From Deltaproteobacteria bacterium (GTDB lineage Bacteria; JADJOY01), in assembly GCA_016713535.1 (NCBI GenBank), contig JADJOY010000028.1:1-64000 (forward strand): 64,000 bases of DNA, in the 5' to 3' direction. The translations under genes were made by a program, and so were the position numbers. This document shows positions 18,986-29,250 of the stretch, one piece after another; the stretch's first letter is position 1; each line of letters starts with the position of its first letter. Under the pieces are notes generated by a model. It did no database searches, was not told the origin of the DNA, and saw nothing but the letters and a program-made list of their open reading frames with translations.

Positions 18986-19402
18986 TCACGGCTCGTCGCC
19001 GCCCGCGGCGGGCGCGATGCCGTTCCACAACACGTCGACCAGCCGGAGGCACATCCGCCGCCGATCCTCGGGGGCGACGTCGGTCCGGAGCAACAGGCTG
19101 AACACGCTGTCGAGGAGGATGTCGGTGAACTCGAACGCGGTCACGCCCTTGCGCAGGTCGCCCCGCTCGGACGCCTCGTGGAGGAAGGAGGCGACCGCCA
19201 GGACCAGCGGATGGTCCGAGGGATCGACCGCCACCGGCTGTCGGAAGTTCACCGCCAGCATGTCGCGCACGAGGCGGGGATCACCGAGCGCCTCGACGAC
19301 CTCGAGCGAGGCGTCGATCACGCGGGCGAGGAACGCGCGCACGCTGCGCGGGCGGCGCCCCGCGCTCAGCCGCTCGGCGACGTCGCGCTCGCAGCGCGCC
19401 TG
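18986..19402 (-). pseudogene. TetR-family regulator missing its DNA-binding N-terminus
   Basis: The frame encodes the ligand-binding C-terminal part of a TetR protein (VRAFLARVIDASLEVVEAL, LLDSVFSLLLRTDVAP, MCLRLVDVLWNGI) and can be traced upstream only to LQARCERDVAERLS at about 19402. The usual 55-65 residues with the helix-turn-helix are missing, and no start codon fits. At the same point the divergent P450 frame also begins abruptly. It would have been the regulator of the SDR/FAD operon and/or the P450. Confidence 0.6.
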
Positions 19403-20255
19403 CAGCGCTGATCGATGACGAGACCTTCTCGAGCAGCGTGAACGGCGAACACGTCGGCGTGGTCATCGGCCGCACCGTCGCGGCGATGGACGGCCGCGAG
19501 CACCGCCGCCACCGCGCGCTGGTGGCGCCGGCGATGGCGCGGCGGGTATTCCGCGGCCCGTTCCGCCACACCATCGAGGACCTCGCGCACGGCCTGATCG
19601 ACGGCTTCGTGGAACGCGGCCGCGCCGACCTCGTGTCCGCCTTCACGTTCGGCTACCCGCTGCGGGTCTTCACCCGCATCCTCGACATCCCCACCGAAGA
19701 CGCCGACCGCGTCCATCGCCAGGCGGTCGACATGGTGCTGGTGCGCAAGAGCCCGGTGAAAGGACTCGAGGCCGCGGCGGCGCTCGCCGATTACTTCGCG
19801 CCGCTGATCGCCGAACGCCGCGCTCGCCCGGGTGAGGACCTGATCAGCACCCTCGCGACAGCCGAGGTCGAGGGCGAGCGCCTCGACGACACCGACATCG
19901 TGAGCTTCCTCCGGCTGCTGGTCCTCGCGGGCGCCGAGACCATCTATCACCTGCTCGGCACCACGCTCTACGCGCTCCTCACCCGTCCCGAGCAGCTCGC
20001 GGAGTTGCTCGCGGATCGTTCGCTGATCCAGAACGCCCTCGACGAGGCGCTGCGCTGGGAGTCACCGGTGCAGCTCGTGTGGCGCCGCACCACCCGCGAC
20101 GCCGAGCTCGGCGGGCGCTCGATCCCGGCGGGCAGCCACGTGGTGCTCGCGATCGGCTCCGCCAACCGCTCCGACGAGGTGTTCTCCGACCCCGACCGTT
20201 TCGACCTCCACCGCGACGCGAGTACCCACCTCGCCTTCGGCCAGGGCCGGCCGAA
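19402..20255 (+). pseudogene. Cytochrome P450 core, truncated at both ends
   Basis: The frame opens without a start in ALIDDETFSSSVNGEHVG and continues through the C-helix region (MDGREHRRHRALVAPA), the I-helix with its proton-relay site (LVLAGAETIYHLLGT), the ExxR motif (DEALRWESPVQLVWRR) and the approach to the haem loop (STHLAFGQGR). It stops matching exactly there: the haem-ligand Cys of FGxGxHxCxG is absent and unrelated sequence follows. About 80 N-terminal residues are also missing. As drawn, it cannot make a functional P450. Confidence 0.7.
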
Positions 20256-20363
20256 CGCGCGCGACCAGAACCGCGACCCCACCACCACCACCTGGGGATC
20301 CCGGACGACGACGCGCGCAAGCTCTTCTGCGAGAACGCCGGCAAGCTCTACGGCGTCTTGTGA
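20256..20363 (+). pseudogene. C-terminal stub of an amidohydrolase (PF04909-type)
   Basis: Directly after the truncated P450 the sequence encodes, in another frame, HHHLGIPDDDARKLFCENAG then KLYGVL and a stop. This is the standard ending of amidohydrolase-2 proteins (IPDDEARKIxxxNAxRLYG). Only about 30 residues remain. The join point near 20255 marks a deletion or assembly error that removed the end of the P450 gene and most of the amidohydrolase gene. Confidence 0.5.
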
Positions 20364-20513
20364 CACCAGGCCCACCCGAGCGGTGGCCGCCTCATGGCCG
20401 TCCCGCAGCGGGCCGGACGCGCCTCCAGGCTGGGCACCCTGTTAGTCTTGCGGCGGCGCCACACCCGGCCGCCGGTCCGTCGAATCCGCCTTTCACCGCT
20501 CGGAGATCTCGCC

Positions 20514-20792
20514 ATGCTCGCCCCTCTCGCCACCGCCCTGTTGCTCTCCGTCGCCTCGCCCGCCAGCGCCGCGCCGGCGCGGCCCATCCTGCTGGCGGAG
20601 AACGCCGCACCCGAGGCACACCTTTCCCAGGCCGAGGCGTCGGCGCCCGCGGCCACACACGGGGAGCCCAAGGGCGAGCCGTCGCGTCCGCGCGGTGAGG
20701 CTTCCGGCCAGAACCCGACCGGCGCACCCAAGGCCGTCAACCCCTGGAACGGGGTGGGTGCCGACGGCGTGTCCGGCATGAACCAGCGCTGA
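20514..20792 (+). CDS. Small exported protein, 92 aa, unknown
   Basis: ATG at 20514 begins a clear signal peptide (MLAPLATALLLSVASPASAA). The mature part of about 70 residues is low-complexity, rich in Ala, Pro, Glu and Gly, and ends VNPWNGVGADGVSGMNQR. No domain is recognisable. It is preceded by ordinary intergenic sequence and followed by about 520 bases without a gene. Possibly a periplasmic or cell-wall-associated peptide. Confidence 0.5.
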   Translation: MLAPLATALLLSVASPASAAPARPILLAENAAPEAHLSQAEASAPAATHGEPKGEPSRPRGEASGQNPTGAPKAVNPWNGVGADGVSGMNQR

Positions 20793-21032
20793 CCCCGATT
20801 TCACGCGCCCGCGCGTGCGGGCGGCCTTCCACGACGATCCGTCGGACCGCACGGCGCCAACACGACGCCGCCGCACGCTTCGTCCACTCACAGCGTGAAC
20901 CCGATCCGCCGCGCCAGCCACGAGGCGGCGCGGTCCGGGGCTCGTGCGCGCCTCGCACCGGAGTGACGAGCAGCCTGGCTGGGGTATCGACCGACCCAGC
21001 CACCGCGGCGCCCTGTGGGTTTCTGCCGGGGC

Positions 21033-21047
21033 GTGGTGAATCACCAC
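21033..21047. promoter_or_regulatory. Dyad symmetry element, candidate activator site 1
   Basis: GTGGTGA-A-TCACCAC is a perfect 15-base dyad. It lies about 200 bases upstream of the candidate sigma-54 promoter at 21238, the usual distance for an NtrC-type upstream activator site. Binding by the activator at 25762-27136 is inference. Confidence 0.45.
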
Positions 21048-21130
21048 AGCCGCGGTCCCGACCCCCACGAAGCACGTTTCTCCCACGATTGCAGGTGATC
21101 TCGAGGTGCTCGCAGCACGGAGGGTGAGAT

Positions 21131-21143
21131 CCCCACTGTGGGG
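21131..21143. promoter_or_regulatory. Dyad symmetry element, candidate activator site 2
   Basis: CCCCAC-T-GTGGGG is a perfect 13-base dyad. It lies about 100 bases upstream of the candidate sigma-54 promoter. It shares the CAC/GTG core with the dyad at 21033, though the outer bases differ. The remainder of 20793-21237 shows no gene. Confidence 0.4.
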
Positions 21144-21237
21144 AATTCCCGCAGGCCCGCTGCGGCGGATCTCCACACTCCGCGCATGATCGGCGCAAAC
21201 CCACACGATTTCAGCGACTTCCACGGGCCACACGAGT

Positions 21238-21253
21238 TGGCCCAACTCTTGTA
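21238..21253 (+). promoter_or_regulatory. Candidate sigma-54 (-24/-12) promoter
   Basis: TGGCCCAACTCTTGTA fits the sigma-54 layout TGGCAC-N5-TTGC with correct spacing between the GG and the second element; the -12 element reads TTGT instead of TTGC. It lies 59 bases before the GcvH-like start codon. The operon ends in a GAFTGA-containing sigma-54 activator, which supports the call. Confidence 0.5.
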
Positions 21254-21311
21254 GATGCCTGACCTCCACGCCGGTGGCTGACACACCGGTCGCCACACCG
21301 AGGAGGTCGTC

Positions 21312-21992
21312 ATGACCGTCATCCTGGTTCTCGCGGTTTTCGCGCTGTTCATCGCCATCGACCTGATCCGTAACCCCTCGATCCGTCGCGACCGGATCGT
21401 CACCGAGGTTCCCGCGATCGACTCGATTCCGTTCCTGGCACCGCTCGCGCCGGTGTGGGTCGCCGGCTATCAGATGCCCGAGGAGCTGCACTACCACCGC
21501 GGGCACACCTGGGCCCACGTGCTGCCGAATGGCCACGCTCGCATCGGCCTCGACGACTTCGCGCGTCAGCTGGTCGGCCGCGCCACTGCCGTGAAGCTGC
21601 CCGAGATGGGTGCGCACGTGCACCAGGGCGCCGGCACCTTCGGCATCGAGGTGGGCAACCGCGCCGTCTCGCTGCTCTCGCCGCTCGACGGCCACGTGGT
21701 CGCCGTGAATCCGGCCCTCGCTCAGAGCCCGACGCTCGCCTCCGACGACCCCTACGGCCGCGGCTGGCTGGTCGAGATCCGGCCGAGCGGCCTCCGTCGC
21801 GGCCTCAACAACCTGCTGTCGGGCGGTCTGGCCCAGCGCTTCATGGAGCACACCCGCCAGCAACTCGAGCATGGCCTGATGGCGCTCTCGGGCTCGGTGC
21901 TGCAGGACGGCGGCGTGCCGATCGCCGACTTCGCGCGCGAGCTCTCGGACGAGGACTGGCAGCGTCTCACCCACGAGCTTCTGCTGGCGTGA
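21312..21992 (+). CDS. Membrane-anchored GcvH-like (lipoyl-domain-fold) protein
   Basis: 226-aa protein. Residues 1-20 form an N-terminal membrane anchor (MTVILVLAVFALFIAIDL). Residues about 60-155 have the fold signature of glycine-cleavage H protein: HYHRGHTWAHVLPNGHARIG, LDDFARQLVGRATAVKLPE, then SLLSPLDGHVVAVNP. At the position of the lipoyl lysine of GcvH (ESVKAVS) it has GNRAVS, so lipoylation seems impossible. A helical C-terminal tail follows. GAGGAGG precedes the ATG. It begins the operon with the FeS-NrfD protein and is probably a structural or redox partner, not a glycine-cleavage component. Confidence 0.75.
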   Translation: MTVILVLAVFALFIAIDLIRNPSIRRDRIVTEVPAIDSIPFLAPLAPVWVAGYQMPEELHYHRGHTWAHVLPNGHARIGLDDFARQLVGRATAVKLPEMGAHVHQGAGTFGIEVGNRAVSLLSPLDGHVVAVNPALAQSPTLASDDPYGRGWLVEIRPSGLRRGLNNLLSGGLAQRFMEHTRQQLEHGLMALSGSVLQDGGVPIADFARELSDEDWQRLTHELLLA

Positions 21993-22031
21993 CGCGGTGA
22001 CCGAAGCCGGATTCCCCGAGGAGCAACGACC

Positions 22032-23965
22032 ATGACCGCCCAGCCCAACGGCCTGCTGATCGACACCACCCAGTGTGTCGGCTGCGGCGCCTGCGTCGGC
22101 GCCTGCCTGGAAGCGCACGGCGTCGACGCCGATCCCAACCAGATCACCGGACTTTCCGAGATCGCTCGCACCGCGCTGCTGCAGAAGGACGACGTGTGGC
22201 GCCGCCAGCTCTGCATGCACTGCGTGACTCCGTCGTGCGCGAGCGTGTGCCCCGTCGAGGCGCTGCAGAAGACCCCGGAAGGCCCGGTGGTGTACGACGC
22301 CAGCCGTTGCCTCGGTTGCCGCTACTGCATGCAGGCGTGCCCGTTCGGCGTGCCCGCGTATACCTGGCTCGACGCCAACCCGAAGGTCGTGAAGTGCGAC
22401 TTCTGTGTCGAGCGCCAGGCCCGCGGCGAGCCGACGGCGTGCTCCGCGGCCTGTCCGGCCGGCGCCACCACGTTCGGCGTCCGCGAGGACCTGATCCGCG
22501 AGGCCCATCAGCGCATCGACGACGCCCCCGACGCGTACCAGCCTCACGTCTACGGCGAGCACGAGATCGGCGGCACCTCGGTGCTCTACCTCTCCGCGGT
22601 ACCGTTCGCGAGCCTCGGGCTGCCGGTCGGCCTCGGCGACGACCCGCTGCCCGACCGCACCCGCCGTGCGCTCGCGCGCATCCCCGGCATCGTCAGCGTC
22701 GGCGGCGCGCTCTTGTGGGCGGTGTGGTGGATCACCAACCGCCGCGAAGAGGTGGCCCTGGTGGAGGCCGAGCGTGAGCGCGAGCGCGCCGCGTTGCCGC
22801 CGCCCGAGCTCGAGCCCGCGCCCGCACCAGCGCCGCGCTTCCGCCTCACGTTCTGGCGCAGCGTGTTCGTGGTGCTGGCGGTGGTGGGCGGCATCCTCAC
22901 CGCGATCCGCTACGGATCCGGGCTGGGCTCGGTCACCAACCTGAACGACCAGGTCCCGTGGGGACTGTGGGTGGGCTTCGACGTGTTGTGCGGCGTGGGC
23001 CTCGCGGCGGGCGGCTTCACGATCACCGCGATGGTGCATCTCTTCCACGCCCACCGCTTCGAGCCGATCGTGCGGCCCACCGTGCTCACGGCGTTCCTCG
23101 GCTACCTGCTGGTGGTGGTGGCGCTGGTCCTGGACCTCGGACGCCCGTGGAACCTGTGGCATCCGCTGGTGATGTGGAACCCGCACTCGGTGATGTTCGA
23201 GGTGTCGTGGTGCGTGATGCTCTACACCACGGTGCTGTCGCTCGAGCTCTCGGGCATGGTGTTCGAGCGCCTCGGCTGGGCACGCGCGCAGCGCTGGCAG
23301 CGCAACGCCACCGCGCCGCTGGTCGTCGTCGGCGTGTTGCTCTCGACCCTCCACCAGTCGTCCCTCGGCGCGGTCTATCTGATCGTCCCGGGCAAGCTGC
23401 ACCCGCTCTGGTACACCCAGAACCTGCCGTGGATCTTCTACGTCTCGGCCATCTGCGTCGGCCTCGCGATGGTGGTGGTGGAGTCCCGGTTCTCGTCGCG
23501 CGCGTTCGGCCGCGAGCTCGAGCACGAGCTGCTCTCCGACATCGGCCGGATCCTGGTCGGGGCGCTCGCGGTGTACGCGGCGCTTCGCTTCTACGACCTC
23601 GTGTCGCGCGGCGTCCTCGCCGAGGCGTTCACGGGCAGCTACGAAGCGCGCATGTTCTGGGTCGAGATCGCCCTCGGCCTGCTGATCCCGTCGGCGCTGT
23701 TCGCCGCGCCGGGCGGCGCGGCGCAACTCGCGGGTGCTCTACCGCGAGCCTGAGCGTGGTGGTCATGGGTTCGTCGCCAATCGCCTGAACGTCAGCATCA
23801 CGGGCTTCGAGGGCCACGGCGCGCACTACGTGCCCGCGTGGTCGGAGATCGTGATCAGCGTGATGATGGTGGGTCTCGGCTTCGCCGGCTTCGCGGCGGC
23901 CGCCAAGGTCCTGCCGGTGTTCGGTCCGGTCGCGCGCGCCGGCCGAGGGGAGCGAGCCCCAGGCC
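22032..23965 (+). CDS. Fused four-cluster ferredoxin / NrfD-type membrane quinone oxidoreductase (one or more frame slips)
   Basis: Residues 1-190 are a DmsB/HybA-type ferredoxin with four [4Fe-4S] motifs: CVGCGACVGAC, CMHCVTPSCASVCP, CLGCRYCMQACP, and CDFC with CSAACP. After a Pro/Glu-rich linker a polytopic NrfD/HybB-like domain of eight or more helices follows (for example VPWGLWVGFDVLCGVGLAAG, LSTLHQSSLGAVYLIVPG). The frame slips near 23735 (LAG-VLYREPERGGHGFVANR) and continues through RLNVSITGFEGHGAHYVP to about 23965, where the stop cannot be placed. The two functions are separate proteins in most organisms. It should pass electrons between quinone and a soluble partner. The start has GAGGAG 9-14 bases upstream. 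Confidence 0.8.
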
Positions 23966-24118
23966 GCCCCTCACTCCGGGATCGTGTGGGGGGCCAGCCT
24001 CTTCTGGTGCCGTGGCCGTGGCGCCGGCCCCCCTGCCCCGGGGGGACCGGCGCCGTCTCGCGCTCCTGCTCGAGCGTCGCCACGTCCATACTTCTCCCTC
24101 CGCCCCCGAGCCGCGCAC

Positions 24119-25761
24119 ATGCCTCTCGCCACCCTCCGCGATGCATTGACCCGCCGGCTCGGTGTCCGCCTCGGTCTCTTCCTGGTGCTCGGCCCATGGC
24201 GGTGCTGGCCGCCGCCCGGCGCCTGGAACCTGCGCCGGCAGCGCCGCCAGCTCACCCGGCTCATGGAGTTGCGGGCGACGCAGCTCGCGAGGTCATCCGG
24301 CGCGCCACCCACGGCGCGATGCTGCGCAACGACTCCGAGGCGCTACGCGACCTCATCGACGCCCTCGCCGCCGAGGAGGACGTCCAGCGGATCCGTGTCT
24401 TCGACAAGCAGGGCCGGATCAGCATCTCCAACGACCGCGGCGAGGAGGGTCTGCCGGTCGACATGGCCGCCGAGCAATGCGTGTCGTGCCACGGCGCCGG
24501 ACAGCCTCTCGAGCACCTCACGATCCCGCAGCGCATGCGGATCTTCGGCACGCCGGGGGCGCGGATCCTGGGCGTGATCCCGCCGATCCAGAACGAGCCG
24601 GCGTGCTCGAACGGCGACTGCCACGCTCACCCCTCCGAGAAGACCATCCTCGGCGTGCTCGACGTCCAGCTCTCCCTCGCCACGGTGGACGCGAGCGTCG
24701 CTGCGTCCGAGCGCCAGCTCGTGATCGCGCTTTCGCTCACCGCCGTGCTGCTGCTCGGGCTCTCCGGCCTGGTCACCTGGCGCATGGTGCTCAAGCCGGT
24801 GCACGCCCTCACCAGCGCGGCTCCGCGCGTCGCGGCGGGCGACTTCTCGGTGCGCGTGCCGGCCATGGGCCAGGACGAGATCGGCCGGCTGGTCGATGCC
24901 TGGAACGCGATGGTCGAGGACCTCGGCGTCACCCACGAGCGGCTCGCGGACGCGAACCGCACGCTCGAGGAGCGGATCGCCGCGAAGACCCAGGCGCTCG
25001 AGAAGGCGCACCGCCAGATGGTACTGGTCGAGAAGATGGCGTCGCTCGGCAAGCTCGCCGCCGTGGTGGCGCACGAGATCAACAATCCGCTCGCCGGGGT
25101 CGTCACCTACGCCCGGTTGCTCCTGCGCCGCCACGCCGAGGATCCCGAACACGCGAGCAAGCTCGCCGGATCGGACACCGCGCGCATCCTGGCGCTGGTC
25201 GAGAGCGAAACGGTCCGCTGCGGCAACATCGTCCGTAACCTGCTGCTCTTCAGCCGCGCGCCGACCGCCCACTTCGCGAGCACCGACGTCGCCCAGGTGC
25301 TGGAGCGGTGCGCGTTGCTGGTCGGCCACCGCCTCGAGCTCCAGGAGCTCGAGCTCGAGTCACGGATCGGCCCCGACCTGCCAGCCATCGTGGCCGATGC
25401 GGCACAATGCCAGCAGGTGGTGCTGGCCCTGCTCATGAACGCGATCGACGCTAGTCCGCCGGGCGGACGGTCACGATCGCGGTGCCGCGCGAGGAGCCTG
25501 GGGCACTCGGGTCGCGGACACAGGCCGTGGCATCCCGCCCGACGTGCTGCCGCGGATCTTCGAGCCGTTCTTCACCACCAAGGAGATCGGGGCGGGAGTC
25601 GGCCTCGGCCTCGCCGTGGTCTACGGCATCGTCGAGCGGCACCGTGGCGTGATCGACGTGATCTCGAGCCCGGGCGAGGGCGCCCGGTTCATCGTCGAGC
25701 TGCCACCCGATCCCCGTACCGAGCCACCCCGCGAGCCCGCACCGACGGAGGCGCGTGAGCC

Positions 25762-25765
<4 letters not shown>
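24119..25765 (+). CDS. Membrane sensor histidine kinase with periplasmic haem-type CxxCH motif (several frame slips)
   Basis: An N-terminal helix ([11 protein letters not shown]) leads into a periplasmic sensor with CVSCHG, a c-type haem attachment motif, and further on [10 protein letters not shown], a possible second CxxxxCH. A second helix ([19 protein letters not shown]), HAMP, a HisKA domain with phospho-acceptor His in [13 protein letters not shown], and a HATPase domain ending with [20 protein letters not shown] follow. Three slips fall between about 24195 and 24295 and one near 25475; each is repaired by a small indel. The stop overlaps the ATG of the response regulator (ATGA at 25762), which is its clear partner. 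It probably senses redox state, NO or O2. Confidence 0.75.
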
Positions 25766-27136
<1,371 letters not shown>

Positions 27137-27164
27137 CGGCGCCCCACCACCGCGGAGCACCGGG

Positions 27165-27770
27165 ATGGCCCAGGCGGATCCTGGTGGCGGAGCGCCCGCG
27201 CCATCCACCGGGTCCGAGCGGGTGGGCCGGATCTGCCTGGTCGCGGTCGAGCTCGCCGCCGACGCCGCCGACGCCGTCGCGGCCGCGCTGAGCCGGCGGG
27301 TGGCGGTGCCGTGCGAGGTGAGCGTACGCCCCGATCTGCCGCGTCCGCCGCGGGTGGGCCAGCGCGAGCAGCACGACGCCGACGTGTTGCTTCGCACGAT
27401 CGAGGCCCTCGACGGCGGGCTCGACACCGTGCTCGTCGGGATAACCGGCCTCGACCTCGCGATCCCGATCTTCACCCACGTCTTCGGCCGCGCGGTGCTC
27501 GGAGGCCGCGTCGCGCTGGTGTCGCTGGCGCGGCTCACACCCGAGTTCTACGGGCAACCTCCCGATCCCGCGCTGACGCTCGAGCGCGGGGTCACCGAGA
27601 TCCTGCACGAGCTCGGCCACGTCGCCGGCCTCGGCCACTGCCCCGATCGCGGCTGCATCATGAGCTTCGTGCCGAACGTCGAGAGTCTGGACCTGCGTGG
27701 CCACGGCTTCTGCGCGAGCTGCGAGCCGAGCGCGGCACGCCGCATCCCGCTCGCGTCCGTGGCATCTTGA
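27165..27770 (+). CDS. amzA: Archaemetzincin-type zinc metalloprotease
   Basis: 201-aa member of the archaemetzincin family. The extended zinc site HELGHVAGLGHCPDRGCIM has three His ligands and the family-specific Cys residues, completed by CASC near the C-terminus, giving the CX4CXM...CXXC pattern. The N-terminal half shows a beta strand (ICLVAVELAADAADAVAAAL). ATG at 27165 is preferred over the longer frame. It follows the response regulator by 28 bases on the same strand, but the pairing may be chance. The biological substrate is not known for the family. Confidence 0.85.
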   Translation: MAQADPGGGAPAPSTGSERVGRICLVAVELAADAADAVAAALSRRVAVPCEVSVRPDLPRPPRVGQREQHDADVLLRTIEALDGGLDTVLVGITGLDLAIPIFTHVFGRAVLGGRVALVSLARLTPEFYGQPPDPALTLERGVTEILHELGHVAGLGHCPDRGCIMSFVPNVESLDLRGHGFCASCEPSAARRIPLASVAS

Positions 27771-27777
27771 GCGCGCG

Positions 27778-28147
27778 ATGACCCGTCCCCACCACCCGTT
27801 GCCGCCACGGCGCGAGCGCGAGTTCCGCACCATCGCCGCGCTCATCGTGCGTTACTGCCACGATCATCATCCGCGCAGCGGCCCGCTGTGCACCGAGTGC
27901 GACGCGCTCACGGACTACGCCCACAAGCGCCTCGAGCGTTGCCCGTACGGCGAAGAAGCCCACCTGCGCGCACTGTCCGATCCACTGCTATCAGCCGCGG
28001 ATCCGCGAGCAGATCCGCCAGGTCATGCGCTACGCCGGTCCCCGGTTGCTGTTCCGCCACCCCGTGCTCGCGCTGCGCCACTGGTGGGACGACCGCCGCG
28101 AGCCACCCGAGCTCCCGCATCCCCGCCATCGCGCCGACCCTCTCTGA
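27778..28147 (+). CDS. ygbA: YgbA / nitrous-oxide-stimulated promoter family protein (one frame slip)
   Basis: Small cytosolic protein of about 122 aa with a cysteine-rich core: HPRSGPLCTECDALTDYAHK, then RCPYGEE and, after a slip near 27957, KPTCAHCPIHCYQPRIREQI, RQVMRYAGPRLLFRHPVLAL. In other bacteria YgbA belongs to NsrR-controlled nitrosative-stress genes. It begins eight bases after the archaemetzincin stop. One or two bases are missing in the GAAGAAGCCC run. Confidence 0.8.
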
Positions 28148-28189
28148 CCGAGGGCGGCGTCGAACACCCGCGGGGGCTTGGCCGCGCGG

Positions 28190-28513
28190 CTACTCGAACG
28201 AGCAGACGTATTCGGCGATGCCCGACGCCACGGCGATGTCGAAGCCCGAGCGCGCTGGCACGTGGAAGGCGGTGCCGGGACCGTACTCGTGCCACACGCT
28301 GGTGCCGTCGAGCCGGACGCGACAGTGGCCGGCGAGGATGTCCATGCGCTCCGCGGCGTCCGTGCCGAAGTGGAACTCACCGGGGTAGATGAGCCCGAGG
28401 GTCTTCTTGGCGCCGTCGCCGAAGAGGATCGTGTGACTCACGACCTTGCCCTCGAAGTAGACGTTGGCCTTGGCGATGGCGGTGACGTTGGGGAACTCGC
28501 TGGGCGTGCTCAT
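28190..28513 (-). CDS. ppnP: Pyrimidine/purine nucleoside phosphorylase PpnP
   Basis: 107-aa cupin of the YaiE/DUF1255 family, which phosphorolyses several nucleosides to free base and ribose-1-phosphate. Typical segments are present: FPNVTAIAKANVYFEGKVVS, GLIYPGEFHFGT, ERMDILAGHCRVRLDG, and the C-terminal FHVPARSGFDIAVASGIAEY. The start ATG 28513 matches the family length; the longer frame upstream is not coding-like. It is convergent with ygbA. Confidence 0.9.
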   Translation of the reverse strand: MSTPSEFPNVTAIAKANVYFEGKVVSHTILFGDGAKKTLGLIYPGEFHFGTDAAERMDILAGHCRVRLDGTSVWHEYGPGTAFHVPARSGFDIAVASGIAEYVCSFE

Positions 28514-28557
28514 GGCGCGCGAGTCTGGCACGAGCGCCCCGGCGCCGTGCACCCGCC

Positions 28558-29220
28558 TCATCGCCCGGCTGGGTCCGTGAGCCCTCGCCACACGCCGTCG
28601 ACGAGCAGGTGCACCATGCGCCGGAAGCGCTCGACATCGGCCGTGGAGGGCGTGCCGCGCTCGGCGAGCTCGAACATCAGCCGCTCGATCGCGAGCAACA
28701 CCGCGCGCACCAGCAGCTCGTCGACGTCGAGCCTCAGATCCGCGCGCGCCCAGCCCGCGATGTCGGCGACCATCGCCTCGAAGACCTCCGCGCGATACGG
28801 CGCGAACTCGCCGTCCGGACGGATCGTCTCGCGGTAGAGCGCGCGCAGCGCCGGCCCGCCGTGGACCACGAACGAGAGAGCGCCCGTCAGGGCGCGATCG
28901 GCGACCGTGACGGGATCGTCGCCGGACCTGTCGAGGGTGGCGATGGCGCCCAGGAAGAGCGCGTTGCCATCGCGGAAGATCTGGTGGAAGAGCGCCTGCT
29001 TGTTGGGGAAGCAGCGGTAGAAGGTCTGGCGTGACACTCCCGCCGCCCGCAGCACGTCCTCGACGCTGAGCTGCTCGTAAGGCTTCTCGGCGAGCGCGCG
29101 CAGCGCGGCGGCGAGGATCGTCGCGCGCTGCCCATCGACGCCCACGCGTCGCCGCGGCTCAGCCCGCGCCCCACGGCGGCTGGAGGGGCGGGCGGTACGG
29201 GGTCGTTGGGTCGTGGCCAT
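28558..29220 (-). CDS. TetR/AcrR-family transcriptional regulator
   Basis: 220-aa regulator. Helix-turn-helix at residues about 35-75: KPYEQLSVEDVLRAAGVSRQ followed by TFYRCFPNKQALFHQIF. The C-terminal ligand domain is hydrophobic and helical. It is divergent from the ADC-like operon, with two perfect 18-base operators between them, so autoregulation and control of the operon are likely. The 5' leader holds a ten-base G run (29231-29240 on the plus strand). Confidence 0.88.
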   Translation of the reverse strand: MATTQRPRTARPSSRRGARAEPRRRVGVDGQRATILAAALRALAEKPYEQLSVEDVLRAAGVSRQTFYRCFPNKQALFHQIFRDGNALFLGAIATLDRSGDDPVTVADRALTGALSFVVHGGPALRALYRETIRPDGEFAPYRAEVFEAMVADIAGWARADLRLDVDELLVRAVLLAIERLMFELAERGTPSTADVERFRRMVHLLVDGVWRGLTDPAGR

Positions 29221-29250
29221 CGAGCGCTCCGGGGGGGGGGCTTGCGCTGA

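Noticed and set aside
23734-24118. Continuous frame joining the NrfD domain to the sensor kinase as one fusion protein
   Set aside because: The linking residues are non-coding-like, the kinase has its own ATG and membrane helix at 24119, and the join needs several frame slips. The two are better read as separate genes.
29231-29240. Ten-base G run as a phase-variation tract
   Set aside because: It lies in the 5' leader of the TetR gene, not in a coding part, and long G runs are exactly where this consensus is unreliable.
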